The position numbers were made by a program, and so were the translations under genes. Positions 1 through 6,275 of a stretch of 7,343 nucleotides of DNA are shown in pieces. The notes beneath the pieces are model-generated. The model had not been told where the DNA came from. It ran no database searches and was given only the letters and a program-made list of their open reading frames with translations. Origin of the DNA: an uncultured Oribacterium sp. Its GTDB lineage: Bacteria; Bacillota; Clostridia; Lachnospirales; Lachnospiraceae. Within the stretch, counting starts at the first letter, position 1. Each line of letters begins with the position of its first letter. The stretch is from assembly GCA_900772695.1 (NCBI GenBank), contig CAAGRO010000256.1, forward strand, positions 1 to 7,343, written 5' to 3'.

Positions 1-124
1 CGCGCTGTCGCAGGACGCAGACTGGATCCTGCTTCTCTTTTTCGTCTTCGTCATCGCCCTCGACATCTGGGCGTACAAATTCGTGAAGAAGCAGGCGAGG
101 GAAGACCGGACGCTCGCAGCATAA
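1..124 (+). CDS. 3' end of an unidentified protein with a C-terminal membrane helix (partial)
   Basis: An open frame entered at base 2 runs to the TAA at 122-124 and gives the last 40 residues of a protein that starts outside the window. The visible part has about 19 hydrophobic residues (WILLLFFVFVIALDIWAY) followed by a basic tail (KFVKKQAREDR). This is what a last transmembrane helix with a cytoplasmic C-terminus looks like under the positive-inside rule. GC-rich codons match the rest of the chromosome-like part of the window. The family cannot be named from this fragment. It could be the last helix of a permease or a single C-terminal anchor. No convincing terminator lies directly behind the stop; the first good one is at 266-305, beyond the next promoter. 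Confidence 0.7.
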   Translation, partial: ALSQDADWILLLFFVFVIALDIWAYKFVKKQAREDRTLAA

Positions 125-214
125 GAGGCAGCCTCAAACTTCCCAAGGGAGCCAAGAGGTGCCTGAATTGTTACATATGGGCAGGAAATTTAGTGCATAT
201 TTCAAAAAGGGGAA

Positions 215-243
215 TTGACAACGAGGGAAGAAATTTTTATACT
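215..243 (+). promoter_or_regulatory. Sigma-A type promoter upstream of the first small membrane protein
   Basis: A perfect -35 box TTGACA (215-220) is followed after exactly 17 bases by TATACT (238-243), a five-of-six match to the -10 consensus. Transcription should start near 250, about 16 bases before the hairpin at 266-305 and 86 bases before the gene at 336. It is one of the best promoters in the window. Confidence 0.75.
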
Positions 244-265
244 TGTTAAAGTACATTAAATAAAT

Positions 266-305
266 AACCGGGAGACGTCTTAAGGGGCGTACTCTCGGTT
301 TTTTT
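266..305 (+). terminator. Terminator-like hairpin in the leader of the 336-749 gene
   Basis: AACCGGGAG (266-274) pairs with CTCTCGGTT (292-300), including one G-U pair. ACG/CGT (275-277/288-290) extends the stem past a bulge, and the T run 299-305 follows. By sequence this is an intrinsic terminator. It lies after the promoter at 215-243 and before the gene at 336, so it is either a leader attenuator or the end of a very short transcript. It could also stop read-through from the gene ending at 124. Confidence 0.65.
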
Positions 306-335
306 AATGTAAATCCACGGAAGGAGGCCGGTCAC

Positions 336-749
336 ATGAACAAGAAAATGGCATTACTGCTGATCATCTGCAGCTTATTTGTGTCGCTTTATGCGGTACT
401 GGCCAGTGGCTCCGTGCGATTAAACACTGCGCTTTCCGACAGCATCGTTTCCACGGTGGAGGTAGAAGAGAAGTCTGCCGCACCAGCGGATTCGCTTTCT
501 GAAACCTTCACGGATTCGCTGGATTACCAGGAGATCCGTGCGTCTGTCGAAGCGACGGTGCTCGAGCGTAACTATGCGCACAGACCAGATAATGTCCCGA
601 TGAAGGACAGCGCGGTTTTCCTGTGCATGGGCGTGATTTCTGTGCTTTTCAGCATCTATTCCGGTGCCATCTGTGGGCAGAATATGCCTGAGACCGCGCC
701 GTCTATTCAGCGATTCTATATTCTTAAATCCACAAAACTCAGAGACTAA
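336..749 (+). CDS. Small exported/membrane protein, copy 1 of a paralogous pair (unknown function)
   Basis: The 137-aa protein starts at an ATG with AAGGAGG (321-327) eight bases upstream. Residues 5-23 form a signal peptide or first helix with a plausible signal peptidase site (VLA|SGS). An acidic, Ser-rich region follows, then DYQEIRASVE (63-72), a second hydrophobic segment (about 92-113) and a short tail ending KSTKLRD. If the signal peptide is cleaved, the product would be a type I membrane protein with the acidic domain outside and the tail in the cytoplasm. I do not recognise a family. The gene at 1314-1724 shares the same layout and three blocks: SGSV[RK]LN just after the signal peptide, DYQEIR[AS]SVE in the middle, and KSTKL near the end. 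That pattern supports both being real genes derived by duplication. It is expressed from the promoter at 215-243 if the leader hairpin is passed. Confidence 0.8.
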   Translation: MNKKMALLLIICSLFVSLYAVLASGSVRLNTALSDSIVSTVEVEEKSAAPADSLSETFTDSLDYQEIRASVEATVLERNYAHRPDNVPMKDSAVFLCMGVISVLFSIYSGAICGQNMPETAPSIQRFYILKSTKLRD

Positions 750-1063
750 ATACAGCTCCGGTGAGGGATTCTGTCTCGACTTTCATGTGCTGCCCGGTGG
801 CAGAACCACGTCCGTTGCGACGCAGGTGCTGGCATGAGTGAAAGTCACACATCGTATGCACGGGTGAAAGTCTTCGTGCTGCCAGTGGCAGCGGCGAGAA
901 GAGACATGAATCTGGTTACAACCCTTGTATTTCACGCAGGGCATCTGTATGTATGCAGGACTCGCTGACGATGTGGATCCGGTTCTTCCCGGTGCCGTTT
1001 TCATGTGCTCAGTAGAGCGATGTGATCATACGATACTCTGCGTAGAAATAAACTATGCTTTAG
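750..1063. other. Gene-poor stretch with short dispersed repeats and small hairpins
   Basis: About 310 bases between copy 1 and the micro-gene show no convincing coding region. Open frames here lack good start sites and recognisable sequence. Several short repeats are visible. TTTCATGTGCT occurs at 781-791 and 999-1009. GTGAAAGTC occurs at 838-846 and 864-872, and its inverse GACTTTCA at 778-785. GTGCTGCC followed closely by GTGGCAG occurs at 787-803 and 876-891; each forms a tight hairpin (CTGCC/GGCAG and GCTGCC/GGCAGC). The stretch may be a structured untranslated region linking copy 1 to the 29-codon gene, or a decayed repeat region. Confidence 0.4.
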
Positions 1064-1075
1064 AAGGAGGCAAGT

Positions 1076-1165
1076 ATGATCAGCTTTTATGTTTGTCTGA
1101 TTCTCCTGATCACCGTCTGTCTCACCTGTAGGGCAGAAGCCCGGCAGGTAAAAAGCATCATTTAA
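1076..1165 (+). CDS. 29-aa hydrophobic micro-protein
   Basis: An ATG at 1076 with a full AAGGAGG (1064-1070) five bases upstream opens a 29-codon frame ending at TAA 1163-1165. The peptide begins MISFYVCLILLITVC, a single transmembrane-length hydrophobic stretch containing cysteine, and ends in a polar, basic tail (RAEARQVKSII). A strong terminator follows 35 bases after the stop, so the micro-gene ends a transcription unit. The ribosome binding site is as strong as those of the neighbouring larger genes, which argues against chance. No family is recognised. Small membrane peptides of this kind include type I toxins and regulators of membrane complexes, but nothing here selects one of these. 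It lies between the two paralogous membrane proteins and may work with them. Confidence 0.55.
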   Translation: MISFYVCLILLITVCLTCRAEARQVKSII

Positions 1166-1199
1166 ATTCGCTGTCCTTACAATTTATTGTTTCCCTATG

Positions 1200-1246
1200 G
1201 AGGCGATGGCCGATCCCCTTATATATGAGAGCCATCGCCTTTCCCT
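1200..1246 (+). terminator. Terminator after the 29-codon gene
   Basis: AGGCGATGGC (1201-1210) pairs perfectly with GCCATCGCCT (1231-1240) around a 20-base AT-rich loop. A pyrimidine-rich, T-poor tail (TTCCCTTGTT) follows. The ten-base GC-rich stem is strong, but the T run is interrupted. It separates the 336-1165 unit from copy 2 at 1314. Confidence 0.7.
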
Positions 1247-1313
1247 TGTTGTGTATGAACGCTCGAAAAATCAAGAATTTTGAGCTTGAAATTATAGAAA
1301 GGAGTACCGGCAG

Positions 1314-1724
1314 ATGAAGAAGTATCTTGCGATTGCATTGTTCATAAGCTGCTTTTTCATGTCGTTATATACGACGACGGCCAGTGGCTCCGTAAAGTTA
1401 AACGATGTGCTGATGGATACGGTTTTAAGTGATGAAGAGATGTCCGAAGCATCGAAATCGGATTCTCTGTCCACCAGCTTAGGAAATCTGATCGATTATC
1501 AGGAGATTCGATCTTCGGTCGAAACGACCTTGCCCGATCTTCATTCTTCCGTCAGAAGAGCCGTCAGCGCCTGCTTTCGGCGGATCGCTGTTCTTTTCTG
1601 GTTCAGCATTTTTTCGCTGCTTTACAGCATTTATCATCTCGAAGCATCGCGGATGAAGATGTCTCCGCCTGCACATTTATCGCAGAAGCATCTTATTATC
1701 AAATCCACAAAATTACAAAATTAA
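1314..1724 (+). CDS. Small exported/membrane protein, copy 2 of a paralogous pair (unknown function)
   Basis: The 136-aa protein starts at an ATG with AAAGGAG (1298-1304) nine bases upstream. A signal peptide spans residues 1-23 with a likely cut at TTA|SGS. It is followed by an acidic Ser-rich segment, DYQEIRSSVE (61-70), a second hydrophobic helix (about 91-108, rich in F, L and Y) and a tail ending KSTKLQN. It matches copy 1 (336-749) in length, layout and three conserved blocks, while the linker after DYQEIR has diverged. A 15-base stretch is identical between the genes (401-415 and 1379-1393), and the codons for KSTK lie in another shared stretch. The family is unknown. The citrate-type transporter begins 129 bases downstream with no clear terminator between, so partial co-transcription is possible. 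Confidence 0.8.
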   Translation: MKKYLAIALFISCFFMSLYTTTASGSVKLNDVLMDTVLSDEEMSEASKSDSLSTSLGNLIDYQEIRSSVETTLPDLHSSVRRAVSACFRRIAVLFWFSIFSLLYSIYHLEASRMKMSPPAHLSQKHLIIKSTKLQN

Positions 1725-1798
1725 ATCCCCCGGATGTCTGCGTGAGAAAAGCAGATTTACGCTTAAGGTCTGTCTTATTTACGTGGGCACGAACAGCT

Positions 1799-1831
1799 TT
1801 GACAACTGAATATGGATTAAAAACTGATAAT
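1799..1831 (+). promoter_or_regulatory. Possible promoter for the citrate-type transporter
   Basis: A perfect TTGACA (1799-1804) and a five-of-six -10-like GATAAT (1826-1831) precede the transporter gene. Their spacing is 21 bases, longer than the usual 16-18, so the call is tentative. One of the two boxes may belong to a different promoter. Confidence 0.3.
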
Positions 1832-1852
1832 ACTCGCATGGGGGTAAGTATT

Positions 1853-3193
1853 ATGAACACAACGATACTGGCTTTACTTGGCCTTTTTATGATCATCTGC
1901 TTCATGGCACTCATCATGACGAAAAAGATGAGTCCGTTTACGTCACTGATTATCATTCCGGTCATCTTCGGTGTACTGGCCGGCTATGGCTTCCTGAATA
2001 CACTTTCGTATGCGATGGACGGCATTAAATCGGTCGCTTCGACGTTTGCGATGATGCTGTTCGCGATTCTCTACTTCGGTATCCTTCTGCAGGCCGGATT
2101 ATTTGATCCGATGGTGGATGTGGTCGTACGCTGGGTAAAAGGAGATCCGTTAAAGGTGCTTGTAGGTACGGCGATTCTTTCAGCCGTTGTTTCCCTCGAT
2201 GGTGACGGTACAACTACCGTTATGATCGTGACGACGGCGCTGATTCCGATCTATAATCGCCTGGGCATCAAGAAGATTTATCTCGCCTGTCTCATCATTC
2301 TCATGAACTGCATCATGAATCTGATTCCATGGGGTGGCCCGACCGCGCGTGTCATGGCCGTTATGCAGCTGGATGCCAATGAAATCTTCCCGCCACTCGT
2401 ACCGGGCATGATCGTATCCGCACTCTATGCACTGGGTGTTTCCTTCTACCTCGGCTTAAAAGAGCGCAAGAGATTAGGTGTCAGCGCCAGCGCCAATGCC
2501 GGCGTTCAGATGGCGGAGCAGGCAGAGGACGAGCACCCGGAGTGGAAGCGTCCGAAGCTCATCTGGTTTAACCTGATTCTTACGATCGTGATCGTCGTCA
2601 TGCTGATCATGGGACTCGCAAAATCTGCGATTCTCTTCGGTGTCGGCGTAGCGATTCTTCTGGTCGTGAATTATCCGAAGGGTAAAACGCAGAGAGAGGT
2701 GATTTCGTCCCTTGCGCCGGATATGATCAATGTTGTCATGATGGTCATCGGTGCCGGTGTCCTGATGGGTGTCCTGAATGGACCGGCGAATGAAGCAGGA
2801 GAGTATGCTTCGGGCATGTCAAACGCCATCGCGGTTGCTCTGACCGGACTCTTCCCGGAATCGCTCGGCCGCTACTTCAGCATCATCATCGCGATCATTT
2901 CTGCACCTGGAACCTACCTGCTGAACAACGATGCGTTCTACTATGGTGTACTTCCGCCACTCGCCGCGACAGCAGAAGCGTATGGATTTACATCCCTGCA
3001 GATCGGCTTCGCATCACTCATGGGGCAGGCCTTCCATTTCCTGAGCCCGCTGGTTCCGTTCATCTATCTGCTGATGGATAAGACGGAGATCACACTGGCG
3101 CAGTACCAGGGCTATATTTTCAAGTGGTGCATCGGCATTTTCGTATCCTTTATGGTGGTCGGTTTCCTGACCGGATATCTGGCGATCCTTTAA
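1853..3193 (+). CDS. CitMHS-family citrate (metal-citrate):cation symporter
   Basis: The 446-aa polytopic membrane protein fits the usual 430-450 aa of CitMHS transporters, which take up citrate as a complex with Mg2+, Ca2+ or similar ions, coupled to protons. Visible family features are an N-terminal helix starting at residue 4, SLDGDGTTT (114-122), the re-entrant-like NLIPWGGPT (156-164), and a second-half counterpart NNDAFYYGVLPPL (358-370). SPLVP (398-402) lies near the end. A charged cytoplasmic loop (about 203-235, ending EHPEWKRPK) divides the two halves. The start at 1853 is chosen over a GTG at 1742 and an ATG at 1838, because a G-rich Shine-Dalgarno-like GGGGG (1840-1844) sits eight bases before it and the first helix follows directly. 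The exact ion preference cannot be read from sequence. No citrate lyase or two-component genes are in the window. Confidence 0.88.
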   Translation: MNTTILALLGLFMIICFMALIMTKKMSPFTSLIIIPVIFGVLAGYGFLNTLSYAMDGIKSVASTFAMMLFAILYFGILLQAGLFDPMVDVVVRWVKGDPLKVLVGTAILSAVVSLDGDGTTTVMIVTTALIPIYNRLGIKKIYLACLIILMNCIMNLIPWGGPTARVMAVMQLDANEIFPPLVPGMIVSALYALGVSFYLGLKERKRLGVSASANAGVQMAEQAEDEHPEWKRPKLIWFNLILTIVIVVMLIMGLAKSAILFGVGVAILLVVNYPKGKTQREVISSLAPDMINVVMMVIGAGVLMGVLNGPANEAGEYASGMSNAIAVALTGLFPESLGRYFSIIIAIISAPGTYLLNNDAFYYGVLPPLAATAEAYGFTSLQIGFASLMGQAFHFLSPLVPFIYLLMDKTEITLAQYQGYIFKWCIGIFVSFMVVGFLTGYLAIL

Positions 3194-3288
3194 GGACAGG
3201 AATCGGATGATCATTCTCGTCGAGGCATAAGACGGTATATAAAGACGAAGAGTATATCTTACGTGTGGATATTCTTTTCATAAAACAG

Positions 3289-3324
3289 AAAAGCGATGAC
3301 TCAAAAGGGGAGTCATCGCTTTTT
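3289..3324. terminator. Bidirectional terminator between convergent genes
   Basis: GCGATGACTC (3293-3302) pairs perfectly with GAGTCATCGC (3310-3319) around a seven-base loop. It is preceded by AAAA and followed by TTTTT, so it can end transcription from both sides. It serves the transporter on the plus strand and the lipoprotein gene arriving from the minus strand. Confidence 0.9.
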
Positions 3325-3404
3325 ATGTTGATCTGAATGCAGGAAGGTCGGGCGCATAATCAAGTTATCCGGCCTGTCTGTCATGCTTCATATCGTTTCT
3401 GTAA

Positions 3405-4136
3405 TCACTTCACGACCGGACGCACGATCATGCTCTTGTCGCCGTGCGGGTTCTCGGCCTTCACGAGGGTGATGCGGAGATCCTCATCGACCACGAAGGT
3501 GTAGATCATGGTATCATCCGGCTCCGCGCCTTCCTTACCGTAGTTGAAGGTGACGGTTACGGTGCCGAGGGCGTTCGGCGTGAGCACGAAACGGGTGGTG
3601 CCATCATTGATATTCATGGTGTCGGACGGATCCTTCGCCGTGTAGGTCTTCTCGACATCGAGGATGTTGTTGTCCATGGTGTAGCTCCAGTCCTCGCCGA
3701 TCGTCGGATTCGAGAAGAAATCGAAGCGTGCCCAGTGGTTCGCCGCTTCCAGCGTCATGATGCCACCCGCCTCCTCGGTATCGTAGTAGTTGATCTGAAG
3801 GTCCGAAGCGTTGCCGCTGGTATATGCGCCATCGAGCGCCATGCCCGCCGCCTGATTCGCACCGCTGGTATGTGCGCCATCGAGTGCCATGTCCGCTTCC
3901 TGGTTCACATCGGTGTTCGTGTATGCGTCATCGAACTCCATACCCGTCTCCGGCTTCGCTGCTTCCTGATTCATATCCGCAGTCGGCACGGATGGCCCGC
4001 TGGTTTCCGCCTCGGTGGTCTTCGGCGTCACGCCCTGCGCCTTCACACCCGCACACGCCGTCGTCGCAACCGTCGCGATCAGAATCCCCGCGAGGAGGAA
4101 GCTCTTCATGCTGCTGTTCATCATATTCTTTCTCAT
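3405..4136 (-). CDS. Secreted (probable lipo)protein with tandem repeats and a chagasin/I42-like domain
   Basis: The 243-aa protein starts at an ATG with GAAAGG ten bases upstream (4147-4152 on this strand). Residues 10-30 form a signal peptide ending TTACAG; Cys28 could be the lipidated residue, although threonine at -3 is unusual for a lipobox. A low-complexity linker (30-64) and three repeats (65-112) follow. Residues about 123-225 resemble the chagasin/inhibitor I42 fold: SNPTIGEDW (142-150) corresponds to the NPTTGYxW loop, and LGTVTVTFNYGKE (190-202) to the typical strand before the third inhibitory loop. Known members inhibit papain-like cysteine proteases. The loop here is NPTIG rather than NPTTG, and the RPW-type loop is not clear, so inhibition is inferred only. 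The protein should sit on the outer face of the membrane. It is monocistronic and ends at the bidirectional terminator. Confidence 0.7.
   Translation of the reverse strand: MRKNMMNSSMKSFLLAGILIATVATTACAGVKAQGVTPKTTEAETSGPSVPTADMNQEAAKPETGMEFDDAYTNTDVNQEADMALDGAHTSGANQAAGMALDGAYTSGNASDLQINYYDTEEAGGIMTLEAANHWARFDFFSNPTIGEDWSYTMDNNILDVEKTYTAKDPSDTMNINDGTTRFVLTPNALGTVTVTFNYGKEGAEPDDTMIYTFVVDEDLRITLVKAENPHGDKSMIVRPVVK
3801..3944 (-). repeat. Three tandem 16-17-codon repeats inside the secreted protein
   Basis: The protein units are GMEFDDAYTNTDVNQEA (65-81), DMALDGAHTSGANQAA (82-97) and GMALDGAYTSGNASD (98-112). The DNA repeats with periods of about 48 and 51 bases; the shared ATCGA recurs at 3831, 3879 and 3930 on the plus strand. 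The units sit in the stalk between the signal peptide and the beta domain. Their DNA similarity suggests recent expansion and possible length variation. Confidence 0.75.
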
Positions 4137-4270
4137 GGTTTTATTTCCTTTCGTTTGTGAATCGGATATTCTGTTTTCTGTTCCTTACATCCTTAATCAC
4201 CGAAGAAGAGAAGGACGGGTCACAGGAATTATTTTTTTCGCTGAATTTATAAATCTGAATGTACCATCCT

Positions 4271-4310
4271 TTCGTGCTTATATTGTGATTTATATTAGCA
4301 CGAAGGTCAA
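4271..4310 (-). promoter_or_regulatory. Promoter with overlapping inverted repeat for the secreted protein gene
   Basis: On the minus strand TTGACC (4310-4305) is followed after 17 bases by CACAAT (4287-4282), a fair sigma-A promoter with a leader of about 140 bases. The arms of an inverted repeat, TTCGTGCT (4271-4278) and AGCACGAA (4297-4304), flank the -10 box. A repressor bound to such a site could block the promoter. Alternatively the repeat is only a hairpin with an AT-rich loop. Confidence 0.4.
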
Positions 4311-4319
4311 GGTGATAAA

Positions 4320-4349
4320 GGGCGGGTGACACCGCCCAGTAGCTCTTTT
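4320..4349 (+). terminator. GC-rich hairpin before the left 69-bp repeat
   Basis: GGGCGG (4320-4325) pairs with CCGCCC (4332-4337) around a six-base loop, and CTTTT lies eight bases beyond. It holds the same place before repeat copy 1 that the terminator at 6246-6275 holds before copy 2. No plus-strand gene ends here, so it may be a leftover from an earlier gene. The T run is far from the stem, so activity is uncertain. Confidence 0.35.
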
Positions 4350-4409
4350 GCGTGAGCCCACCCACGCTTCGTGGGTGATAGAATATAAGTCATTGACCCC
4401 AACCTCGCT
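4341..4409 (+). repeat. 69-bp direct repeat, left copy, upstream of the ATPase gene
   Basis: This segment aligns without gaps to 6267-6335, with about 61 of 69 bases identical. The first 25 bases and an internal block of 16 (AGAATATAAGTCATTG) are perfect. In this copy the internal hairpin is perfect: CACCCACG (4359-4366) pairs with CGTGGGTG (4370-4377). The outer inverted ends seen in the right copy have been lost. The promoter of the ATPase gene starts right at its end. Confidence 0.85.
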
Positions 4410-4437
4410 TGAACACACCGTAAAACTACCGTACAAT
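4409..4437 (+). promoter_or_regulatory. Promoter of the AAA-ATPase-like gene
   Basis: TTGAAC (4409-4414) and TACAAT (4432-4437) are separated by exactly 17 bases, each one or two changes from consensus. The predicted start near 4444 gives a leader of about 100 bases before the ATG at 4542. A second TATAAT (4452-4457) lacks a matching -35 box. Confidence 0.6.
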
Positions 4438-4541
4438 ATATTTGATGTCTATATAATTATGTCATGTCACCGACTTTTCTATATAGTACATTTTGTTTTC
4501 TGATGGGCAGCCTGTCATCCAGACGAGAAGGAGCGGACGTT

Positions 4542-6209
4542 ATGAACTATTTAAATCTTCCGGTAGGGGTTTCGAATTTCGAGAAGCTTCGAAGTGAAGG
4601 GTATTACTATGTCGATAAGACCGGCCTGATCGCCGATATATTGCATACGAAGGCAGAGGTCATGCTCATCACTCGTCCGCGTCGTTTCGGTAAGAAACTG
4701 GGCATGAGTATGCTGGAGGCGTTCTTCGACATCCGGAAGGATCATCGGGCGCTGTTTGAGGGTCTCGAAATCGCATCGCATCCTGCGCTGTGTGCTGCAT
4801 GGATGAACCAGTATCCGACGGTCTTCATCACGCTTCGGCAGGTGGAGGGCCTGAACTTTCAAGATGCGTATGGTCAGCTTCTGTATGAAATCGCGCTTCT
4901 GTATCAGGAGCATGCGTATGTTCTGAATGGCGCATCGATGAGCGAGCCGGAGAAGCAGCTCTACCGGCGGCTCATGAACCGTGAAGCGAATCGGACGGAT
5001 GTGCTCCGTTCCATCGAGTTTCTGACGCAGGTGCTGCATAAGCATTATGGCCGGAAGGTCATTCTGCTCATGGATGAGTATGATGTTCCGGTCGCCAAAG
5101 CGAACACGAACGGCTACTATCAGGAGATGCTCGATGTCATGAAGGGCCTCATGCGCGCCGTGAAGGATAACGCGTCCCTTCAGTTCGCCATCATTACCGG
5201 CTGCCTGAAGATCGCGAAGGAGAGTATCTTCACCGGCACGAACAACTTCGTTTCGGATTCGATCCTGCACGCCCGCTTCGGTGAGTACTTCGGCTTCCTT
5301 CAGGAGGAAGTCGACCGTATCCTTCGGGATGCCAATGTCTCCGACCGGGCAGATCGTGTGAAGAGCTGGTACGATGGTTACCACTTCGGGGAGTCGGATG
5401 TGTACTGCCCGTGGGATGTGATGAACTATATGCTGGAGCTGCAGCGGGACCCGCAGGCGGAGCCGGTGAGCTACTGGAAGAACACCAGTGATAACGCGAT
5501 CATCCGTTCCTTCATCGACGCTGCCGGCAGCGACATCACGCAGAAGCTGGAGATCCTGATGGCCGGCGGTGTCATCGTTCAGCGCGTGGATGAGAACCTG
5601 ACCTATGACCTCATCCATTCGTCGGAGGATAATCTCTGGAGTCTGCTGTACCTCAGCGGCTATCTGACGGTCGCGCGTGCCGAAGACATCGAGGGAGAGG
5701 TCCCGAAGGGGTGCATTGCCCTGATGATCCCGAATGCAGAGATCCGTGACATTTTCGAAACGACGGTCATGCGCTGGTTCGATGACAGCGCGAAGACGTG
5801 GAATCGGACGGCGCTGTTTGATGCCGTGTGGCAGGGCGACAGTGCGACCATCACGAAGGAGATGAATGCGCTGCTCCGCCGGACCATCAGCTACCATGAT
5901 TACCGCGAGGATTTCTACCATGCGTTCCTCGCCGGCATTTTCACCGGCGCCGGCTATATGGTCGACTCGAATAAAGAGCACGGCGAGGGCCGCAGTGACG
6001 TGGTCGTGCACGACGGCATCCACGCCCGCGTCGCGATCTTCGAAGCGAAATACACGAAGTCCCTCGACCAGCTCGAGCGTGCGTGTGACGCCGCCCTGCA
6101 GCAGATCGATGAGCGCATGTACGCGAAGGAATACGAAGACGACTACGATGACATCCTGTGCTACGGCATCTCGTTCTTTAAGAAACGGTGCATGGTGAAG
6201 AAGAAATAA
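4542..6209 (+). CDS. AAA-ATPase-like protein with C-terminal PD-(D/E)XK nuclease domain
   Basis: The 555-aa protein starts at an ATG with AGAAGGAG (4526-4533) eight bases upstream; a further 26 in-frame codons lie before it without a ribosome binding site. It matches the AAA-ATPase_like (PF09820) plus PDDEXK_9/DUF1703 (PF08011) architecture. Typical motifs are GYYYVDKT (20-27), TRPRRFGKK (44-52, Walker A region), VILLMDEYD (173-181, Walker B) and the motif ITGCLKIAKESIFTG. WYDGYHFG and YWKNTSDN follow further on. The nuclease core is intact: D486 in GRSDVV, then E501 and K503 in FEAK. The Walker A residue after GK is Lys52, where the family normally has Ser or Thr, so ATP-dependent activity is in doubt. 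Family members are widespread, often multicopy, and of unknown function; a DNA-directed role is inferred from the nuclease fold. The gene has its own promoter and terminator and lies between two copies of a 69-bp repeat. Confidence 0.88.
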   Translation: MNYLNLPVGVSNFEKLRSEGYYYVDKTGLIADILHTKAEVMLITRPRRFGKKLGMSMLEAFFDIRKDHRALFEGLEIASHPALCAAWMNQYPTVFITLRQVEGLNFQDAYGQLLYEIALLYQEHAYVLNGASMSEPEKQLYRRLMNREANRTDVLRSIEFLTQVLHKHYGRKVILLMDEYDVPVAKANTNGYYQEMLDVMKGLMRAVKDNASLQFAIITGCLKIAKESIFTGTNNFVSDSILHARFGEYFGFLQEEVDRILRDANVSDRADRVKSWYDGYHFGESDVYCPWDVMNYMLELQRDPQAEPVSYWKNTSDNAIIRSFIDAAGSDITQKLEILMAGGVIVQRVDENLTYDLIHSSEDNLWSLLYLSGYLTVARAEDIEGEVPKGCIALMIPNAEIRDIFETTVMRWFDDSAKTWNRTALFDAVWQGDSATITKEMNALLRRTISYHDYREDFYHAFLAGIFTGAGYMVDSNKEHGEGRSDVVVHDGIHARVAIFEAKYTKSLDQLERACDAALQQIDERMYAKEYEDDYDDILCYGISFFKKRCMVKKK

Positions 6210-6245
6210 AGATCGTAAATCAGCGCAGGCAGCGTTGATATGGAA

Positions 6246-6275
6246 AAGGGCTGTTGCAATTGCAGCAGCTCTTTT
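6246..6275 (+). terminator. Terminator of the AAA-ATPase-like gene
   Basis: GGGCTGTTGC (6248-6257) pairs with GCAGCAGCTC (6262-6271), with two G-U pairs and an AATT loop, and TTTT (6272-6275) follows directly. It lies 36 bases behind the ATPase stop codon. Its 3' arm is the first part of the right 69-bp repeat. Confidence 0.75.

Noticed and set aside
175..216. 13-codon frame in the first intergenic region
   Set aside because: It lacks a ribosome binding site and ends inside the promoter at 215-243.
790..815. T-box antiterminator resemblance (GGTGGCAGAACCACG)
   Set aside because: The conserved TGGNACCGCG bulge is not matched and there is no terminator alternative or tRNA-related downstream gene.
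925..1131. 68-codon frame overlapping the 29-codon gene
   Set aside because: It has no ribosome binding site and no recognisable features; the overlapping micro-gene has a perfect site.
1742..1852. Upstream GTG start adding 37 codons to the transporter
   Set aside because: No ribosome binding site precedes it, the added residues are basic and unlike the family, and the likely promoter lies inside this stretch.
3444..4160. 238-codon plus-strand frame opposite the secreted protein gene
   Set aside because: The arginine- and histidine-rich translation is typical of an antisense shadow, while the minus frame has a signal peptide, ribosome binding site and domain pattern.
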